Origin: Micromonospora sp. BL4
Lineage (GTDB): Bacteria > Actinomycetota > Actinomycetes > Mycobacteriales > Micromonosporaceae
Direction: 5' to 3'
DNA length: 64,000 bases
NCBI RefSeq assembly: GCF_003667505.1
Contig: NZ_RCVJ01000105.1
Location: 62,001 to 126,000, forward strand
The notes beneath the pieces are model-generated. The model did no database searches, was not told the origin of the DNA, and saw only the letters and a list, made by a program, of their open reading frames with translations. This document shows positions 51,906 to 61,931 of this stretch, in pieces. Position 1 is the first letter of the stretch. Every line of letters begins with the position of its first letter. Position numbers and translations under genes: made by a program.

Positions 51906-52161
51906 CCAGGTGCTTCGGGCGACGCAGGCCGGCGTCGCGGAGCAACCGGACCAGCTCCCGGCTCGGCACCACGCGCGCCCCGAGCCACACCGCCGCCGCG
52001 AACCGGTCGGCCGGGATGTCGTAGTGGTCGCGGTCGAAACCGCGCCGGGGGGCGCCCAGCGCCTCCGCGAAGGCGTGCAGCTCGGCGTACGACACGTCGC
52101 TGATCAGGTGTGACCAGAGCCGACCGCGCCACGGCCAGGCAGGCCGGTCCAGGTAGAGCAT
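51877..52161 (-). CDS. DUF4031 family protein
   Basis: A 94-residue protein with the family start MLYLDRPAWPWRGRLWSHLISD and the motif GAPRRGFDRDHYDIPADRF. Small, soluble and widespread in actinobacteria; function unknown. TAGCTT 6 nt before the ATG indicates a leaderless transcript. Its promoter shares the palindrome at 52186-52201 with the divergent flavoprotein gene. Confidence 0.85.
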   Translation of the reverse strand: MLYLDRPAWPWRGRLWSHLISDVSYAELHAFAEALGAPRRGFDRDHYDIPADRFAAAVWLGARVVPSRELVRLLRDAGLRRPKHLVSPRPPAVR

Positions 52162-52185
52162 GGTGCCAAGCTAGCCCGCGCAGTC

Positions 52186-52201
52186 GATCATGTTGATGAT
52201 C
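52186..52201. promoter_or_regulatory. Palindrome GATCATgttgATGATC in divergent -35 region
   Basis: Perfect 6-bp arms around four bases. With -10 boxes at 52168-52173 (minus, TAGCTT) and 52216-52221 (plus, TAGCCT), the palindrome falls at the -35 position of both promoters, so one bound protein could control both genes. The symmetry resembles sites of GntR-type regulators often linked to glycolate/lactate oxidases; no regulator gene is adjacent. Confidence 0.55.
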
Positions 52202-52228
52202 GGCGGCCGGCGACCTAGCCTCAGCTGC

Positions 52229-53629
52229 ATGGCCCCCACCCCACTCCTCGACGAGCTGCGCGCCGCTCTGGGCGAGAACGCCGTGCTCACCGACCCGGAC
52301 CTGCTGCGCATGCACGAGCGGGACGAGGCCGACCTGTGCGCGGCCGGCACCCCGCTCGTGGTGACCCGTCCGCGCAGCACCGAGCAGGTGGTCGCGGTGG
52401 TTCGGGCGGCGGCGCGGCACGGCGTACCGGTGGTGCCGCAGGGCGCGCGGACCGGGCTGGCCGGCGCGGCCAACGCGGTGGACGGCGCGGTGGTGCTGAG
52501 CACCGTCGCCATGGACGAGATCCGGGAGATCGACCCGGTGAGCCGCATCGCGGTGGTCCAGCCGGGGGTGGTCAACGCGACGCTCGCCGCGGCGGTGGCC
52601 AGGAAGGGGCTCTGGTACCCGCCGGACCCCGGTTCCTGGGAGTCGTCCACCATCGGCGGCAACGTGGCCACCAACGCGGGCGGCATGTGCTGCGTCAAGT
52701 ACGGCGTGACCACCGAGTACGTGCTCGGCCTGGAGGTGGTGCTCGCCTCCGGCGAGGTGCTGCGCACCGGTCGGCGTACCGCCAAGGGAGTGGCCGGCTA
52801 CGACCTGACCCGGCTCTTCGTCGGCTCGGAGGGCACCCTCGGGGTGATCACCGAGGTGACCGTGGCGCTGCGGCCCGCGCCGGCCGACTCACTGACCCTG
52901 GTGGCGGTCTTCCCGTCCACGGCGGCGGCCGGGGCGGCGGTGGCCGCGATCGCGGCCCGGGGGCTCACTCCCAGCCTGCTGGAACTGCTCGACCAGACCC
53001 ACCTGCGGGCCATCGAGGCGTACCAGCCGATGGGGCTGCGGACGGACGCGCAGGCCCTGCTGCTGGCCGCCGCGGACACCGGCAGCCGGGCGGCCGACGA
53101 CCTGGCCGGCCTGGCCGAGGTGTGCGAGGCGGCCGGCGCCGACGAGGTCTACGCGGCCACCGACGCGGTGGAGGCGGCGGCGCTGCTGCAGGCCCGGCGG
53201 CTCGCCCACCCGGCGATGGAGAAGTTCGCCGCCGACGCGTACCCGGGCGGCAACGGCGGTCTGGTGATCGACGACGTGGCGGTGCCACGCGGTTCGCTCG
53301 CCGCGCTGCTGGACGGGGTGGCCCGGATCGCGGCGGAGTGCGAGGTGCCGATCGGCGTGGTGGGGCACGCCGGGGACGGCAACATGCACCCGAACATCGT
53401 GGTCGACCGCGCCGACCCGGCGAGCGTGGAGCGGGGCCGACGGGCGTTCGACGAGATCATGCGGCTCGGCCTGGATCTGGGCGGCACGTGCACCGGCGAG
53501 CACGGGGTGGGGCTGCTCAAGCGGGACTGGCTGGCCCGGGAGATCGGCCCGGTCGGGGTCAGGGTGCACCAGGCGATCCGGTCGGCGCTGGACCCGACCG
53601 GCCTGCTCAATCCCGGCAAGGTGCTCTGA
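52229..53629 (+). CDS. FAD-linked oxidase (glycolate oxidase GlcD / D-lactate dehydrogenase type)
   Basis: A 466-residue flavoprotein: PCMH-type FAD domain (VVPQGARTGLAGAANAV; SSTIGGNVATNAGG; VAGYDLTRLFVGSEGTLGVITE) and the FAD-oxidase C-terminal domain (GHAGDGNMHPNIV; GGTCTGEHGVGLLKRDWL). Oxidises a 2-hydroxy acid such as glycolate or lactate. No GlcE/GlcF partner nearby, so a single-subunit D-lactate-dehydrogenase-like role is plausible. The ATG at 52229 has TAGCCT 7 nt upstream. Confidence 0.9.
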   Translation: MAPTPLLDELRAALGENAVLTDPDLLRMHERDEADLCAAGTPLVVTRPRSTEQVVAVVRAAARHGVPVVPQGARTGLAGAANAVDGAVVLSTVAMDEIREIDPVSRIAVVQPGVVNATLAAAVARKGLWYPPDPGSWESSTIGGNVATNAGGMCCVKYGVTTEYVLGLEVVLASGEVLRTGRRTAKGVAGYDLTRLFVGSEGTLGVITEVTVALRPAPADSLTLVAVFPSTAAAGAAVAAIAARGLTPSLLELLDQTHLRAIEAYQPMGLRTDAQALLLAAADTGSRAADDLAGLAEVCEAAGADEVYAATDAVEAAALLQARRLAHPAMEKFAADAYPGGNGGLVIDDVAVPRGSLAALLDGVARIAAECEVPIGVVGHAGDGNMHPNIVVDRADPASVERGRRAFDEIMRLGLDLGGTCTGEHGVGLLKRDWLAREIGPVGVRVHQAIRSALDPTGLLNPGKVL

Positions 53630-53664
53630 CCGGATCGGGGGGCGACCCGCGCCCCGGTGCGCGA

Positions 53665-54201
53665 TCAGCCGACGACCTCGGCCGGGGTCGCCTGCGTCAG
53701 CAGCAGCAGGATCTCCCCGGAGACCGGCGGGCGCTCCTCGCCCGGGCAGTCCTGCGAGGTGATCAGCCCGGCGGAGGTGAGCAGGCTGGAGGTCAGCGCG
53801 TCGATGCAGGTGACCCGGTACTGCCGGGCCTGATCGGTCTCGTTCGCCAGCCTGGGGTCGGCCAGCAGCACCTGGAGCCGTTCGGTCTGCTCCGGGGCGA
53901 GCGTGCCCCGGGAGGTGACGCCGTCACCGGCGCAGTCAAGGCACTGCCAGGTGCCGTCCCGCTCGACGCTCAGCGTGCGGATCGGGCCGTCCGCGCCGAG
54001 CCGCTGCAGGAGGCTGACCTGACCCGCGGCGACCGTCGTCGGGATCTCGGGCGCCGGCCCGCCGGCGGCCGCACCCACCGGCGGTTGCGCCGCCGGGCGG
54101 CTCCCGGTGTCGCGGTCGAACAGCGAACACCCGGTGAGGGCGCCGGCGAGCACCATGGCGAGAAGCGGAATGAGCAGGCGGGAGCGCGCGCGGGAATGCA
54201 C
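53665..54201 (-). CDS. Putative lipoprotein
   Basis: A 178-residue protein with a lipoprotein signal (basic start, LLAMVLAGALTGC, lipid-attachment Cys about 25), a Pro/Ala linker and a small domain with four Cys (QCLDC, VTC, QDC) able to form disulfides. I recognise no family. GTG at 54201 with TAGGTT 6 nt upstream. Located at the outer face of the membrane. Converges with the flavoprotein gene; a weak GGGGCG/CGCCCC hairpin (53639-53655) lies between. Confidence 0.75.
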   Translation of the reverse strand: MHSRARSRLLIPLLAMVLAGALTGCSLFDRDTGSRPAAQPPVGAAAGGPAPEIPTTVAAGQVSLLQRLGADGPIRTLSVERDGTWQCLDCAGDGVTSRGTLAPEQTERLQVLLADPRLANETDQARQYRVTCIDALTSSLLTSAGLITSQDCPGEERPPVSGEILLLLTQATPAEVVG

Positions 54202-54261
54202 GCGCGGAACCTACCCCACCGTAGATAGCAGCCGAAACCACCATCCGGGCCGGTATCGATG

Positions 54262-54277
54262 GTTACCCCTCGGTAAC
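54262..54277 (-). terminator. Short hairpin after glpD
   Basis: GTTACC (54262-54267) and GGTAAC (54272-54277) form a 6-bp stem with a 4-base loop, starting 12 nt after the glpD stop on the minus strand. It is a weak terminator at best. Confidence 0.4.
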
Positions 54278-54288
54278 GTTCCTTTTCG

Positions 54289-56121
54289 TCACCGAGCGGA
54301 CGGACGCAACGCGGCCTGATCGTCGTCGCCACCCCGGTCGGCCGCGTAACCCCGGACGTCCGGAGCGCCCAGCCGGGCCGCGTCCGCCGCAGCGTCGTCC
54401 GGCATCAGCTGGGACTGCCGTTCCGCCTCCACCCGGGCGCGGTAGTGCTCGACCTCCCGGGCCCGGGTGACCGCGTCCCACCCGAGCACCGCGCCCATCA
54501 GCTCGGCGGTGTGCTCCGCCGACTCCAGCCCCCGGTGGCTGGTCTCGAAGGAGATCCGGGTCCGCCGGGTCAGCACGTCCTCCAGGTGCAGCGCACCCTC
54601 GGCCCGCGCCGCGTAGGCGACCTCCGCCGCCAGGTACTCCGGTGCCCCGGCCAGCGGGGAGGCGAGCAGTGGATCGGCGTCGATCAGCGCCAGCAGATCC
54701 AGGGTGAGCGTGCCGTACCGCTCCAGCAGGTGCTCCACCACGCCCACCGGCACGCCGTGCCGCCGGGCCAGGTCGGCCCGGTCCCGCCACATGGCCGGGT
54801 ATCCGTCCGCGCCCAGCAGCGGCAGGTCGGCCGTACGCGACGGACGGGCGCCGCCCAGCCGGCGGGCGGCCCGGTCCACCACGTCCGAGGCCATGACCCG
54901 GTACGTCGTGTACTTGCCGCCGGCGACCAGCAGCAGCCCGAGCATCGGCTCGAAGACCGCGTGCTCACGGGAGAGCTTCGAGGTGGAGTCGGCCTCACCG
55001 GCCAGCAGCGGCCTCAGCCCGGCGTAGACGCCCTCGATGTCGGCGGTGGTCAGAGGCCGCTCCAGCACGGCGTTGACCTGCTCCAACAGGTAGTCGATGT
55101 CGCGGGCGGACGCCGCCGGGTGGGACCGGTCCAGTCGCCAGTCGGTGTCCGTGGTGCCGATGATCCAGTGCCCGCCCCACGGGATGACGAAGAGCACCGA
55201 GGTCGCCGTACGAAGGATGAGCCCGGTCTCGCCGGTGATCGCCGAGCGGGGCACCACCAGGTGCACCCCCTTGGAGGCGCGCACCCGGATGCCGGGCCGC
55301 AGGCCCACGTCGTTGAGCATCCGGGACATGTCGTCGCTCCACACGCCGGTGGCGGCGATGACCGTGCGGGCCTGCACCTCGAACTCGGCGTCCGGAGAGC
55401 CGGCCGGCGCCTCCAGGTCGCGGACACGGACGCCGGTCACCTCGCGCGCCTGCCGGATCAACCCGACCGCGCGGGCGCTGCTCACCACGGTGGCGCCGAG
55501 ACTGGCCGCGGTGCGGGCCAGGGTGACCACCAGCCGGGCGTCGTCGACCTGCCCGTCGTAGTAGCGGATCGCCCCGGCCAGCGCGTCGGCCCGCAGGCTC
55601 GGGAAGATCCGCCGGGCCCCCTCCCGGGTCAGGTGCCGGTGCAGCGGCATGCCCCGGCCACCGCCGAAGACTCCGGCGAAGGCGTCGTAGGTGGCCACTC
55701 CGGCGCCGTAGTACGAGCGGCGGAAGATCCGGGCGGGCAGATCCCGCAGGCCCTTGCCGGCCGGCAGCGGCACCAGGAACGGCACCGGGCGGACCAGGTG
55801 CGGCGCGAGCCGGGTGGCCAGCAGCCCCCGCTCGGTGAGCGCCTCGTGGACCAGGTGGAACTCCAACTGCTCCAGGTAGCGCAGGCCGCCGTGGATGAGT
55901 TTGCTGGACCGGCTGGAGGTGCCCGCGGCGAGGTCGCGCGCCTCGACCAGGGCGACCTTCAGACCGCGGGACGCCGCGTCCAGGGCGGCGCCGGCGCCGG
56001 TCACCCCGCCTCCGATGACCAGCACGTCGAAGCGCTCCGCGCGGAGTCGGCGCAGGTCGGCGGCCCGGCGTACCGGCGAGAGCTGCCCGGCGACGGAGCG
56101 GGAGATGTTGGGGTCGCGCAT
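54289..56121 (-). CDS. glpD: Aerobic glycerol-3-phosphate dehydrogenase
   Basis: A 610-residue FAD enzyme: dinucleotide motif VLVIGGGVTGAGAALDAASRGLKVALVE, the GlpD motif SSRSSKLIHGGLRYLE, WGGHWIIGTTDTDW, and a C-terminal GlpD domain with YAARAEGALHLEDVLTRRTRISFE. Oxidises sn-glycerol 3-phosphate to dihydroxyacetone phosphate and feeds electrons to quinones; peripheral membrane. ATG with TACGGT 6 nt upstream. No glpF/glpK nearby. Divergent from the membrane subtilisin (65-bp gap). Confidence 0.94.
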   Translation of the reverse strand: MRDPNISRSVAGQLSPVRRAADLRRLRAERFDVLVIGGGVTGAGAALDAASRGLKVALVEARDLAAGTSSRSSKLIHGGLRYLEQLEFHLVHEALTERGLLATRLAPHLVRPVPFLVPLPAGKGLRDLPARIFRRSYYGAGVATYDAFAGVFGGGRGMPLHRHLTREGARRIFPSLRADALAGAIRYYDGQVDDARLVVTLARTAASLGATVVSSARAVGLIRQAREVTGVRVRDLEAPAGSPDAEFEVQARTVIAATGVWSDDMSRMLNDVGLRPGIRVRASKGVHLVVPRSAITGETGLILRTATSVLFVIPWGGHWIIGTTDTDWRLDRSHPAASARDIDYLLEQVNAVLERPLTTADIEGVYAGLRPLLAGEADSTSKLSREHAVFEPMLGLLLVAGGKYTTYRVMASDVVDRAARRLGGARPSRTADLPLLGADGYPAMWRDRADLARRHGVPVGVVEHLLERYGTLTLDLLALIDADPLLASPLAGAPEYLAAEVAYAARAEGALHLEDVLTRRTRISFETSHRGLESAEHTAELMGAVLGWDAVTRAREVEHYRARVEAERQSQLMPDDAAADAARLGAPDVRGYAADRGGDDDQAALRPSAR

Positions 56122-56186
56122 TTGTCCACCGTAACCGCCGTGGCCACCGTGCCGGCATGCGCCGCCGGCCCCGTACTGTGCGAGTC

Positions 56187-58667
56187 ATGCAGGTCGGCCC
56201 TTCGTCACCCGCTGGTCAACCGCCGCCCTACCAGCCGTCGCTCCCGGGCCGGTCCAACCCGTGGCCGGTGGTCGCGGCCGTGCTGGCCGGTGGCTGGACA
56301 GTGGCGGTGACCGTGGCCACCCAGACGGGTGGCTGGCTCACCGACCAGGTGCTGCTGGGGTTCGGGCGGGACCGGGTGGGCTGGCTCTGGCCGGCGCTGG
56401 GCCTGGCCACCGTCGTCCTGGTGGGCACGCCGGCGCTGCTGCTGGCCATGCTGCCCCGGTCGGCCGCGGTCCGGGCCACCGGGCGGGTCTGGCTGGCCGC
56501 CGTGCTCGCGCTCGGGGCGCTCACGCTGCTGCGGGTCGTACCGCCGGTGCACCACGAGGCGTACCTCGCCGCGCTGGCCGCTACGGCGGCACTCACCGCG
56601 CTCGTCCTGCGCTGGTCGGCACGCCGGTCGGCGTCCGCCGGGCCGGCCGGCTCGGGAGCCCGTGCGACGACCGGCCCGGTGCCGCTGCTCGCGGTCGCCG
56701 CCGGGCTGGCTCTGCTGCTGCCCTGGGTCTGGCTGGGCGCGCTGGGCGGGCTGCTGGAGACCGTGCTCGCCCTGCTGGCCGCGGCCGCGCTGGGGGTGCT
56801 CGCCGCGACGCTGCTGGACGGTCCCTTCTGGTCCCGGTTCGCGGTCGGCCAGCCGCCCCGGCCGGTCCGGCTCGTGCTGGTCGGTGGCCTGGTCGCCGGC
56901 GTGGCGCTGCTGCTGCTCGCCGCGGGAATCGGCCAGTCCGGTGCGCAGCTGCCCGCGTTGCTGACCCTGCCGCCCGCGGGTTTCGCGCTGGCGGCCCTGT
57001 GGGCCGCGACCTGGCGTCCGGCCGCCGACGGTCGGGCGAACACGCCCGACCGGGCGACGGACGCCGTGCACGCCGGCCGGGCCGCGACCGGCTGGCTGGT
57101 GGGCCTGGCCACGCTCGGCCCGCTGGCCTTCACCGATCCGGAAGAGATCACCCTGCTGCTGGTCGGCACCCGCGACGTGCCGTTCTGGGTGGCGGCCGCC
57201 GCCGGCGCCGGCCTGGCCGTCGCGGTCCTGGTCGCCATCGGGTACGCGGTGCTGCTGGCCCGGCCGACGGCCCGCACGCCGAACCGGCGGGTGGCGGCGG
57301 TCACCGCGGCGGTGCTGCTGATCGCGGTGGGCGTGGTCGACCTCGGGCCCGGTCAGCCCGGCCTGCACGGCGAGCGGCTGCTGGTGGTGCTGCGCGAGCA
57401 GGCCGACCTGAGCGGCCTGCCGGCGGGCACGCCCGGCCGGGCCGGACGGGACGCCCGGGCGGCGGAGGTGTACCGGCGGCTCGTGACGACCGCCGACCGG
57501 AGCCAGACCGACCTGCGCCGGGAGGTGCGGCGGCTCCGGCTCGATCCGGTGCCCTACTACCTGGTGAACGCGGTCGAGGTGGACGGCGGTCCGGCGGTGC
57601 GGGCCTGGCTCGCGCGTCGCCCGGACGTGGCCCGGGTGCTGGTCAGCCAGCGACTGCGGCCACTGCCGGCCCCGGCCGGGCAGAGCCGGGGCACCGCGGC
57701 CGCGCCCACCGGCCCCGAGTGGAACATCCGACAGCTCGGCGCCGACCGGGTGTGGTCGCAGCTCGGCGTGACCGGCTCGGGCATGGTGGTGGGCAGCTCG
57801 GACTCGGGTGTGGACGGCGCCCATCCGGCGCTGCGGGCCGGGTTCCGCGGCGGGGACGACTCCTGGTACGACCCGTGGGACGGCACCCGGACCCCGACCG
57901 ACCAGGGCGGGCACGGCACCCACACGGTGGGCAGCGCGGTCGGGCGGGGCGGCATCGGGGTGGCGCCGGACGCGCAGTGGGTGGGCTGCGTCAATCTGGA
58001 CCGCAACCTGGGCAGCCCCGGCCACTACCTGGACTGCCTCCAGTTCATGCTGGCGCCCTTTCCGGCCGGCGGCGACCCGTTCACGGACGGCCGACCGGAG
58101 CGCGCCCCGCAGGTGCTGACCAACTCGTGGGGCTGCCCGCCGATCGAGGGCTGCGACCGCGACGTGCTGCGCCCGGCCACCGCCGCGCTGGACGCCGCCG
58201 GGATCTTCGTGGTCGCCGCCGCCGGCAACACCGGCCCGTGGTGCGCGTCCATCGACGACCCGCCGGCGCCGTATCCGGACGTGCTGACCGTGGGCGCGGT
58301 GGACGCACAGCGGCGGGTGGCGGAGTTCTCCTCGCGTGGGCCGGTGCCGGGCGGGCCGGGCAAGCCGGACGTGCTGGCGCCCGGCGTGGGCGTGGTGTCG
58401 GCCATGCCGGGCGGCGGGTACGCCGCACTGGACGGCACCTCGATGGCGACCCCGCAGGTGGCCGGGGTGGTCGCGCTGATGTGGTCGGCCAACCCGGCGC
58501 TGGTCGGCGACCTGCCCCGGACCCGGCAGATCCTGCGGGACACCGCGACGCCGGCTCAGCCGACCTACCGTTCCGGCAACCCGGCCGACGCCTGCGGCGG
58601 CCCGGCGAACGTCACGGGGTCCGGGCAGGTCGACGCGTACGCCGCCGTCCGGGCCGCCCGGCGCTGA
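56187..58667 (+). CDS. Polytopic membrane protein fused to a subtilisin (S8) protease domain
   Basis: An 826-residue protein. Residues 25-395 contain about eleven hydrophobic helices with short loops. A propeptide-like region follows (about 400-500, RLLVVLREQADL; VPYYLVNAVEV), then a complete S8 domain with Asp539 (SSDSGVDG), His576 (GGHGTHT), oxyanion Asn in LTNSWG and Ser752 (GTSMATPQ). The propeptide and catalytic parts resemble those of the secreted protease at 20.6 kb. An odd helix number would put the protease outside. The ATG at 56187 has TACTGT 7 nt upstream. Confidence 0.85.
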   Translation: MQVGPSSPAGQPPPYQPSLPGRSNPWPVVAAVLAGGWTVAVTVATQTGGWLTDQVLLGFGRDRVGWLWPALGLATVVLVGTPALLLAMLPRSAAVRATGRVWLAAVLALGALTLLRVVPPVHHEAYLAALAATAALTALVLRWSARRSASAGPAGSGARATTGPVPLLAVAAGLALLLPWVWLGALGGLLETVLALLAAAALGVLAATLLDGPFWSRFAVGQPPRPVRLVLVGGLVAGVALLLLAAGIGQSGAQLPALLTLPPAGFALAALWAATWRPAADGRANTPDRATDAVHAGRAATGWLVGLATLGPLAFTDPEEITLLLVGTRDVPFWVAAAAGAGLAVAVLVAIGYAVLLARPTARTPNRRVAAVTAAVLLIAVGVVDLGPGQPGLHGERLLVVLREQADLSGLPAGTPGRAGRDARAAEVYRRLVTTADRSQTDLRREVRRLRLDPVPYYLVNAVEVDGGPAVRAWLARRPDVARVLVSQRLRPLPAPAGQSRGTAAAPTGPEWNIRQLGADRVWSQLGVTGSGMVVGSSDSGVDGAHPALRAGFRGGDDSWYDPWDGTRTPTDQGGHGTHTVGSAVGRGGIGVAPDAQWVGCVNLDRNLGSPGHYLDCLQFMLAPFPAGGDPFTDGRPERAPQVLTNSWGCPPIEGCDRDVLRPATAALDAAGIFVVAAAGNTGPWCASIDDPPAPYPDVLTVGAVDAQRRVAEFSSRGPVPGGPGKPDVLAPGVGVVSAMPGGGYAALDGTSMATPQVAGVVALMWSANPALVGDLPRTRQILRDTATPAQPTYRSGNPADACGGPANVTGSGQVDAYAAVRAARR

Positions 58668-58716
58668 GGACGGGCGGGAGCGCGAACCAACACCCGGTGA
58701 TCTAGGGTCGGCGACC

Positions 58717-59652
58717 ATGGACGCCGAGATCACCGTCAGCGAGCTGACCCCCGACCTGGCCCCCGCCGCGGCGCGGCTCTGTGCGCAGGCGCTCGACCAG
58801 CCCGAGGACGCCGCCGAGGCGGCCACCATCGTGGACGCGCTCTGGCCTCGGGCCGCCGCCGACCGGCCGGTGGTCGCGGTGGGGGCGTACCGGGGTGCGG
58901 ACCTGGTCGGAGTTCTGCTCGGTTCGGTGTCGTCGGCCGACCCGGCTCTCGGGCACGTCGACCTGGTCGCGGTGCTCCCGGAGCAGCGTCGTCGGGGCGT
59001 CGGCCGGGCGCTGCTGGAGCGGGGCGAACGGATGCTCGCCGGGCACGGGGTGACCGAGGTGCTGCTGGCCGGGAACCCGCCGTACTACGCCTGGCCGGGC
59101 ATCGACGTGCGCTACACGCCGGCGGTCTGCGCCGCCCTGGCGCTCGGCTACCGGCAGGACGGGACCGCCTGGAACATGACCGCCGACCTGTCGTACGACG
59201 GGTCACCGGCGTTGCGGTCCACCGAGGCGGCCGAGCGGCGGCTGGCCGGGCAGGGGATCACGGTACGCCGGGCGGAGCCGACGGACCTGCCGGCGCTGGC
59301 GGCGTTCGCCCGGTCCACCTTCGGTGGCGCGTGGGACGGCGAGCTGGCCGGCTCGGTGGGTCGCGACGGCGCCGGCTGCCACCTGGCGGAGCGGGCGGGC
59401 GAGCTGCTCGGCTTCGCCGCCTACGGATCGTCGCGGCCGAGCTGGTTCGGACCGATGGGCACCGCCCCGGCCGCCGAGGGTTCGGGCATCGGCGGGGTGC
59501 TGCTGCGCCGCTGTCTGCGCGATCAGCGGGAGGCGGGGCTGGACCGGGCGCAGATCGGCTGGGTGGGGCCGGTGCCGTTCTACTCCGGCAGCGCCGGCGC
59601 CCGGATCGAGCGGGTCTTCTTCCTGTACCGGCGGACGCTGAGCACCAAATAA
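58717..59652 (+). CDS. Tandem GNAT N-acetyltransferase
   Basis: A 311-residue protein with two GNAT domains. The first has the acetyl-CoA loop VAVLPEQRRRGVGRALLERG and NPPYYAWPGIDVRYTPAV; the second is weaker (GTAPAAEGSGIGGVLLRRCL; QIGWVGPVPFYSGSAGARI). The YAWPGID/FY pattern occurs in enzymes acting on cell-wall or amino-sugar substrates, but the substrate is unknown. The ATG at 58717 has TAGGGT 8 nt upstream. Confidence 0.85.
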   Translation: MDAEITVSELTPDLAPAAARLCAQALDQPEDAAEAATIVDALWPRAAADRPVVAVGAYRGADLVGVLLGSVSSADPALGHVDLVAVLPEQRRRGVGRALLERGERMLAGHGVTEVLLAGNPPYYAWPGIDVRYTPAVCAALALGYRQDGTAWNMTADLSYDGSPALRSTEAAERRLAGQGITVRRAEPTDLPALAAFARSTFGGAWDGELAGSVGRDGAGCHLAERAGELLGFAAYGSSRPSWFGPMGTAPAAEGSGIGGVLLRRCLRDQREAGLDRAQIGWVGPVPFYSGSAGARIERVFFLYRRTLSTK

Positions 59653-59711
59653 GGGCGAATAGGATATAGACCCAGATAGTGCCATTCGCCCGCGTCGGGC
59701 ATCGACGCCCC

Positions 59712-59732
59712 CTACCGTTTCGGTAGAGGAGG
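59712..59732 (+). promoter_or_regulatory. Hairpin next to Shine-Dalgarno of small acidic gene
   Basis: CTACCG (59712-59717) and CGGTAG (59721-59726) form a hairpin with a TTT loop that ends directly at the SD AGGAGG (59727-59732). It may tune translation of the following gene or mark an operator. A TAGGAT box near 59660 could be the promoter. Confidence 0.4.
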
Positions 59733-59737
59733 CAGCC

Positions 59738-59983
59738 ATGACCACGGATGACGACCAGACCGAGGACGGCCCGCCCGTCACCTGGAAACCGGTCGGCGAA
59801 CTCCCCGGCCAACTGCCGTTCGACCGGCTCGACTACGGCGACGCCGAGCAGTTGGCCGAGATGACCACCAACGGCGAGCCGGTGGCCGAGGAGCCGCAGG
59901 AGATGGTGGACGCACCGATCCAACTGCCCCCGCCGTACGACCGGGCGCAGAAGCGGCGCAATCAGCGCCCGCTACCCACCTGA
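59738..59983 (+). CDS. Small acidic hypothetical protein (81 residues)
   Basis: ATG after AGGAGG at 5-nt spacing. An acidic, Pro-rich, probably unfolded protein (MTTDDDQTEDGPPVTW; EPVAEEPQEMVD) with a basic end (RAQKRRNQRPLPT). No Cys and no membrane helix. I recognise no family. It ends 4 nt before a two-way terminator and converges with groEL. The excellent SD and its place between promoter and terminator support a real gene. Confidence 0.72.
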   Translation: MTTDDDQTEDGPPVTWKPVGELPGQLPFDRLDYGDAEQLAEMTTNGEPVAEEPQEMVDAPIQLPPPYDRAQKRRNQRPLPT

Positions 59984-59986
59984 CGA

Positions 59987-60024
59987 CGAACGGGGCGGAC
60001 CGCGTCAGCGGCCCGCCCCGTTCG
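59987..60024. terminator. Two-way terminator between acidic gene and groEL
   Basis: CGAACGGGGCGG (59987-59998) and CCGCCCCGTTCG (60013-60024) are perfectly complementary, with an inner CCGC/GCGG stem and GTCA loop. It stands between two convergent genes. Confidence 0.85.
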
Positions 60025-60039
60025 GTGTCGGAACTGGAC

Positions 60040-61806
<1,767 letters not shown>

Positions 61807-61811
61807 TCACC

Positions 61812-61829
61812 CCGGCGTCTCCACGCCGG
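61812..61829 (-). promoter_or_regulatory. Hairpin in groEL 5' leader
   Basis: CCGGCGT and ACGCCGG arms with a 4-base loop lie in the leader between the CIRCE elements and groEL. A second stem, GTCGCC/GGCGAC, occurs at 61744-61759. The leader could affect message stability or temperature response; nothing more can be said from sequence. Confidence 0.4.
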
Positions 61830-61855
61830 CGCAACTGGCCCCACCGTCCCGACCA

Positions 61856-61882
61856 TTGGCACTCGCGGTATGCGAGTGCCAA
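61856..61882. promoter_or_regulatory. CIRCE element 1 (HrcA operator)
   Basis: TTGGCACTC, nine bases, GAGTGCCAA: a perfect 9-9-9 inverted repeat, differing from the consensus TTAGCACTC-N9-GAGTGCTAA by one base in each arm. It starts at about the predicted groEL transcription start. Confidence 0.9.
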
Positions 61883-61890
61883 CACCTTGT

Positions 61891-61917
61891 TTAGCACTCT
61901 CCCCTGCCGAGTGCAAG
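61891..61917. promoter_or_regulatory. CIRCE element 2 (HrcA operator)
   Basis: TTAGCACTC, nine bases, GAGTGCAAG: one consensus arm and one arm with two mismatches. It covers the groEL -35 to -10 region (TTGCAC and TAAACA on the minus strand) and is spaced 8 bp from element 1. Confidence 0.87.
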
Positions 61918-61931
61918 CACGACGGCCTCGG

